NCBI GenBank assembly: GCA_024277695.1
Contig: JAJRUR010000020.1
Coordinates: 1 to 10,605 of the forward strand
Direction: 5' to 3'
Source of the DNA: Bacteroidota bacterium
GTDB taxonomy: Bacteria > Bacteroidota > Bacteroidia > Chitinophagales > Saprospiraceae
Length of the DNA stretch: 10,605 nt
This document shows, one piece after another, positions 7,769 through 10,605 of this stretch (position 1 is its first letter; each line of letters starts with the position of its first letter). The position numbers and the translations under genes are program-made. The notes beneath the pieces were generated by a model. It was not told the DNA's origin, did not search any database, and saw nothing but the letters and a program-made list of their open reading frames with translations.

Positions 7769-8755
7769 TTAGTATATAGGGCAGTTTTTGAATTGTTTGA
7801 GTGGTTTTACTCTTCTTATTATATAGGATACTGCCAGTTCAGGCCCTCCTTTATTGGAAGTAGATATGTCGAAGTCACTGATATTCACATCATAGCTCAA
7901 GCCAAATAACAAATCATTGTAATACAGCGTAAAGTTAGGGAAGATAGCATCTCCCAAACGATAAGTACCACCGGCTTCAAAAGCTATTTGCTTTCCGCGT
8001 TGTTTGCTGATATAGAACTTAGCTGCTGCTCCTACCAATACTTCGTTTTCTCTTTGGAACTGCCCCAAACCTCTGAGTTTGAGATCAGTGTTTTCAGAGA
8101 CTTCAAAAGAACCAATCGCATAAAGACTGGTACGCATTGGACGCTCTTCGACTACAGCACCTTGGTTGCCAAAACTGTAATCGGGTTTTAACAAATGAAA
8201 CAGTCCCGCACCGACATCTACACTGGTACGCTCATCGCGCTGAAACCGCCAGTTCAGTCCGGCACCCAAATCCAGATCAGTAGAGTTATCATTATTAAAG
8301 GGTTCTAATTGATCCGGCAATACGTCTTCACTCGTAAAGCTAAACTGACGCATCTGTCCCACAATTTGAATAGCAGGTGTGATCAAGTTGTTATCATTGA
8401 GCTTCAAGGTATATCCGAGATTTAAGCCCAATTGTCCGATCCCTAGATCCAAATCTCCTGCTTGGTCAAAATTGACCAAAATTCCCAAATTGACAAAGTT
8501 ATCTGACTTTTTGTTAAAGCGCAATCTGGTATCAAATGCCCCTGAAAAAGTAGTATAATCTACTAAGGCGGCTGCCCATTGGTTTCTAAAATTACCCGTA
8601 AAGCGCAGATCACCATTAAAGATTCCTGCCAGTGCCGGATTGAGATTCATCGGTGAATAGTAGAATTGCGAATAGTGCAAATCTTGAGCTTTTAGCCCAA
8701 AACCGCTAAAAAGCATCCCCACCAGAACCAATATTGTTGGTAATGATTTTTTCAA
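7769..8755 (-). CDS. PorP/SprF family type IX secretion membrane protein
   Basis: 328 residues, typical for the family. Signal peptide 1-24 ends GLKAQ. The hallmark N-terminus of the mature protein follows directly (residues 25-44: DLHYSQFY, then SP, then NPALAG). The rest alternates short hydrophobic/aromatic strands with polar turns, as in an outer-membrane beta-barrel (for example FVNLGILVNF, LGLNLGYTLKL and LLFGLSYDVNI). It ends in KNCPIY, resembling the Cys-Pro endings common in this family. Family knowledge: SprF is needed for secretion of the type B cargo SprB in Flavobacterium, and genomes carry many paralogues paired with particular cargos. Being the first gene of a unit that ends with a type B cargo, it is best read as that cargo's dedicated partner (inference). 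The start at 8755 is supported by the signal peptide. I give no symbol because paralogues are numerous. Confidence 0.95.
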   Translation of the reverse strand: MKKSLPTILVLVGMLFSGFGLKAQDLHYSQFYYSPMNLNPALAGIFNGDLRFTGNFRNQWAAALVDYTTFSGAFDTRLRFNKKSDNFVNLGILVNFDQAGDLDLGIGQLGLNLGYTLKLNDNNLITPAIQIVGQMRQFSFTSEDVLPDQLEPFNNDNSTDLDLGAGLNWRFQRDERTSVDVGAGLFHLLKPDYSFGNQGAVVEERPMRTSLYAIGSFEVSENTDLKLRGLGQFQRENEVLVGAAAKFYISKQRGKQIAFEAGGTYRLGDAIFPNFTLYYNDLLFGLSYDVNISDFDISTSNKGGPELAVSYIIRRVKPLKQFKNCPIY

Positions 8756-8791
8756 AACTGGTTTATTTTTTTGTTAACAAATTGATTTTCA

Positions 8792-8823
8792 TTGGTTAAT
8801 ATATTATCATATACATACCTTTG
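8792..8823 (+). promoter_or_regulatory. Candidate Bacteroidota-type promoter for the S66 gene
   Basis: TTG at 8792-8794 and TACCTTTG at 8816-8823 are separated by 21 bases, fitting the Bacteroidota vegetative consensus TTG, about 17-23 bases, TAnnTTTG. A start just downstream would give a leader of roughly 230 bases before the ATG at 9063, which is long. In such AT-rich DNA a chance match is quite possible. Confidence 0.35.
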
Positions 8824-8906
8824 ACAAAATCACTTACTACAGCAGCAAAAATATGTATTTCTATGCAATATTCCTAAACTTTGTTAGAAAAATTTTTTTT
8901 ATTTCT

Positions 8907-8936
8907 TAATACATATGTAAATTTTTATATGTATTA
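8907..8936. repeat. Perfect 10-bp inverted repeat, candidate operator
   Basis: TAATACATAT at 8907-8916 and ATATGTATTA at 8927-8936 are exact reverse complements around a 10-base spacer. The half-site ATATGTATT recurs at 8851-8859. Its position between divergent genes suits a dimeric regulator, but AT-rich DNA makes palindromes easily and no regulator gene lies nearby in the window. Confidence 0.4.
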
Positions 8937-8994
8937 CTCGATGATTTTCTATGATTTCGTCATTTTGTGGAGATTTGAGGAATCTTTCTAACGG

Positions 8995-9028
8995 CAAATA
9001 TATAACAAATATATAATATTTTTTCAAA
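8995..9028 (-). promoter_or_regulatory. Candidate Bacteroidota-type promoter for the porP-like export unit
   Basis: On the minus strand, TTTG (9028-9025) is followed after 22 bases by TATATTTG (9002-8995), a full match to TAnnTTTG at the upper end of usual spacing. A second TATATTTG at 9013-9006 has no suitable TTG. Transcription from here would give a leader of over 200 bases before the start at 8755 and would overlap the leader predicted for the opposite gene. Treat as tentative. Confidence 0.3.
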
Positions 9029-9062
9029 AAAAAATACATTACGCTACTAAACTACTACCAAC

Positions 9063-10088
9063 ATGAATAGGCGCAGTTTTTATAAAAACCTCATGGGTTT
9101 GGGCATCTTGAGTACAATAGACCCTAAACTATTGCTATCCGGAAGCACGGACAGCGTTCGATGCAGGACGCACAAAGCTCAGCGTCTCCGACCTGGTGAT
9201 CGAGTTGCACTCATCACTCCCGGTAGCCCAATAACCGAAGAAAAACTTCAAAAATCCATCCAAAACATAAAGCACTTGGGATTGATACCGAGCTATACCC
9301 AACGCGTCAAACTGAAATATGGTTATCTGGCAGGAAAGGACGCTGAAAGACTCCAAGATCTTCATGATCATTTTAGAGATCCGAGCATCAAAGCCATCTG
9401 GTGTATTCGCGGGGGCTATGGCACAGGTAGATTATTACCGTTTTTGGATTACAAGTTGATACGCAAAAATCCAAAAATCCTCATCGGATATAGTGATATC
9501 ACTGCTTTGCTGCAAGCCATACATATCAAAAGCGGTCTTATGGGTTTTCATGGACCGATGAGCAGCTCTGATTTTGATGCTTATAATGTAGGCGGATTGA
9601 GGCGTATGCTTATCCGGCCCGAAGAGGAGTTGGTCATCCCCTTTCCCGAATCTGATCCATCAATATATCGTGTAATCTCCTCCGGTACAGCTTCAGGAAA
9701 ATTGATCGGTGGCAACTTAAGTTTAGCCGCGGCATTATGTGGAACTCCCTATCGTATGGACTTTAGAGATAAAATCGTTTTTTTAGAGGATATAGGCGAA
9801 AAGCCGTATCGCATCGATCGGATGTTAACCCAACTACTCCAATCCGGACTCCAAGATGCCGCAGCAATAGCCTTGGGTATATTTGCCGACTGTGCAGCAA
9901 AACCGGACGATCGATCTCTATCACTTGAGCAGGTGATTGAAGACCGATTGGGATCTCTGAACATTCCGGTAGTTTATGGTCTGCCCTTCGGACATATCCA
10001 AAACCAGTGGACGATACCTATTGGATGCAAAGCACGACTTGATACAGGACGCGCTGAACTACGCCTACTCCAAAAAGCTGTAGAATAG
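9063..10088 (+). CDS. S66 family LD-carboxypeptidase-like serine peptidase with twin-arginine N-terminus
   Basis: 341 residues. The N-terminus has a twin-arginine pattern (RRSFYKNL at 3-10) followed by a short hydrophobic stretch (MGLGIL), suggesting Tat export. The S66 core starts at about residue 41 with RPGDRVALITPGSP, and IRGGYGTGRLLP (115-126) is the family's glycine-rich stretch. The Ser-Glu-His triad can be placed by motif: S144 in IGYSD, E242 in VFLEDIGE and H311 in FGHIQNQWTIPIG. Family knowledge: LdcA cleaves the L,D bond that releases terminal D-alanine from murein tetrapeptide during cell-wall recycling; relatives include microcin immunity proteins (MccF). LdcA of Escherichia coli is cytoplasmic, so an export signal would shift the site of action to the periplasm. 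No Shine-Dalgarno precedes the ATG, but this start gives the RR motif. Confidence 0.93.
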   Translation: MNRRSFYKNLMGLGILSTIDPKLLLSGSTDSVRCRTHKAQRLRPGDRVALITPGSPITEEKLQKSIQNIKHLGLIPSYTQRVKLKYGYLAGKDAERLQDLHDHFRDPSIKAIWCIRGGYGTGRLLPFLDYKLIRKNPKILIGYSDITALLQAIHIKSGLMGFHGPMSSSDFDAYNVGGLRRMLIRPEEELVIPFPESDPSIYRVISSGTASGKLIGGNLSLAAALCGTPYRMDFRDKIVFLEDIGEKPYRIDRMLTQLLQSGLQDAAAIALGIFADCAAKPDDRSLSLEQVIEDRLGSLNIPVVYGLPFGHIQNQWTIPIGCKARLDTGRAELRLLQKAVE

Positions 10089-10204
10089 TGATTTCTATTG
10101 TGTATGGTCGCAGGACTGTAAGATGATATCTTGGTGACCTAGTGACGAAGAAAAATGTAGCGTATTAAATAAATATCCGTATCTTTAGACATTAAATTAT
10201 TTGT
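10089..10204 (+). other. Short intergenic spacer between the S66 and epimerase genes
   Basis: 116 bp without a gene. Small hairpins such as AAGAT/ATCTT at 10120-10132 lack a following U-tract, so I do not call a terminator. The sequence before the downstream ATG is AT-rich and lacks a clear Shine-Dalgarno and a full TAnnTTTG box (TATCTTTA at about 30 bases upstream misses by one base). Confidence 0.5.
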
Positions 10205-10605
10205 ATGCTAGCTATTTGTGACGCTCGACAGATTCAGTTTATGGATCAAAACACTATATCCGTGCAGAAAATCAAATCCATCGATTTGATGGAACGGGCT
10301 GCCCAAGTATTTGTACAGTGGATGATGGAGCAATATCGAGATCCTGACCAGCCTGTATATATACTATGTGGACCCGGCAATAACGGCGGAGACGGGCTTG
10401 CTATCGCGCGACGGATGTACTTGTATTATTATAATATAATTGTGGTACGTCGTGGTGATACTAAGAATACTCCTGACAACCAAATCAACGCAAAAAGGCT
10501 GGATGAGCAAGGTGTGCAGATTGTAGAAGATTTTGAAATAGAGCAGGATGCCTTAATAATAGATGCTATTTTTGGTTCCGGTTTATCGCGTCCGATCAAG
10601 GAAAA
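10205..10605 (+). CDS. nnrE: NAD(P)H-hydrate epimerase, YjeF N-terminal domain (3' end outside window)
   Basis: The first 133 codons are present. The reading frame begins MLAICDARQI and shows the two signatures of the YjeF N-terminal fold: CGPGNNGGDGLAIAR at 55-69 (nucleotide-binding glycine-rich loop) and IDAIFGSGLSRP at 119-130, whose aspartate (D120) is the family's conserved catalytic-site acid. The enzyme interconverts the R and S epimers of hydrated NADH/NADPH so that the dehydratase can repair them. In many bacteria it is fused to that dehydratase (NnrD, YjeF C-terminal domain). Whether this is the fused form cannot be seen because the window ends. The start at 10205 is chosen because the typical N-terminal helix with residues such as IDLMERAA (26-33) lies well inside. 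It is on the same strand as the S66 gene, 116 bp apart, with no evidence for a functional link. Confidence 0.92.
   Translation, partial: MLAICDARQIQFMDQNTISVQKIKSIDLMERAAQVFVQWMMEQYRDPDQPVYILCGPGNNGGDGLAIARRMYLYYYNIIVVRRGDTKNTPDNQINAKRLDEQGVQIVEDFEIEQDALIIDAIFGSGLSRPIKE

Larger units (their letters stand above)
8756..9062. promoter_or_regulatory. AT-rich divergent intergenic region with candidate promoters and a palindrome
   Basis: This 307-bp region separates the minus-strand export unit from the plus-strand S66 gene and must hold both promoters. I see no gene in it. It contains long A/T runs (8888-8900, 9020-9033), matches to the Bacteroidota TAnnTTTG box on both strands, and a perfect inverted repeat at 8907-8936. 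A further isolated minus-strand match, TATTTTTG at 8853-8846, is nearer the porP-like start but has no TTG at the expected distance. The leaders before both start codons lack Shine-Dalgarno sequences. Confidence 0.6.

Noticed and set aside
9135..9964. Minus-strand open frames of 71 and 78 codons inside the S66 gene
   Set aside because: They are antisense to conserved S66 motifs and show no signal peptide, domain or leader of their own.
10089..10140. Small hairpins after the S66 stop codon as a terminator
   Set aside because: Stems are about 5 bp, and no U-tract follows.
1..10605. CRISPR arrays, tRNA/rRNA genes, insertion sequences, defence systems
   Set aside because: I found no regularly spaced identical repeats, cloverleaf-like segments, transposase frames with terminal repeats, or defence-type genes in the window.

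Overview
The window comes from a low-GC member of the Bacteroidota. The evidence is a gliding-motility-associated/type B C-terminal sorting domain of the type IX secretion system (T9SS), a PorP/SprF-family protein, a PorE-like OmpA protein, start codons with AT-rich leaders and no clear Shine-Dalgarno sequence, and matches to the Bacteroidota promoter consensus TTG...TAnnTTTG. A Saprospirales- or Chitinophagales-like lineage seems plausible from the gene style, but that is inference.

Layout, minus strand, in transcription order (right to left). First comes a compact three-gene unit with gaps of 21 and 16 bp: a PorP/SprF-family outer-membrane protein (8755-7769), an 802-residue PorE-like protein with TPR, PD40 propeller, two carboxypeptidase-regulatory-like domains and an OmpA-C domain (7747-5339), and a 1063-residue cysteine-rich multidomain surface protein with a T9SS type B sorting domain (5322-2131). 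The unit ends at a perfect 18-bp stem-loop terminator (2063-2103). After a 391-bp gap comes a pair of M16 (insulinase-like) peptidase genes: a zinc-motif-bearing subunit (1739-417) and, 39 bp later, a lipoprotein subunit without the zinc motif (377 to beyond the window edge).

Plus strand. Across a very AT-rich 307-bp divergent intergenic region lies an S66 LD-carboxypeptidase-like gene with a twin-arginine-type N-terminus (9063-10088). A 5'-partial-window gene for an NAD(P)HX epimerase (YjeF N-terminal domain, 10205 to the edge) follows.

How they fit together. The first unit looks like a self-contained surface-display cassette. The large protein is the predicted T9SS type B cargo, the PorP/SprF protein its predicted dedicated outer-membrane partner, and the PorE-like protein a predicted peptidoglycan or envelope tether. 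The M16 pair resembles a heterodimeric periplasmic/envelope protease in which one half is catalytic and the other is lipid-anchored. The S66 enzyme would act in murein recycling and the epimerase is housekeeping metabolite repair. Nothing in the window is mobile, CRISPR-like or RNA-coding as far as I can see. I did not find a clearly new system. The most distinctive features are the 80-residue periodic disulfide architecture of the surface protein, the reversed gene order of the cassette, and the double CRD and altered OmpA motif of the PorE-like protein.
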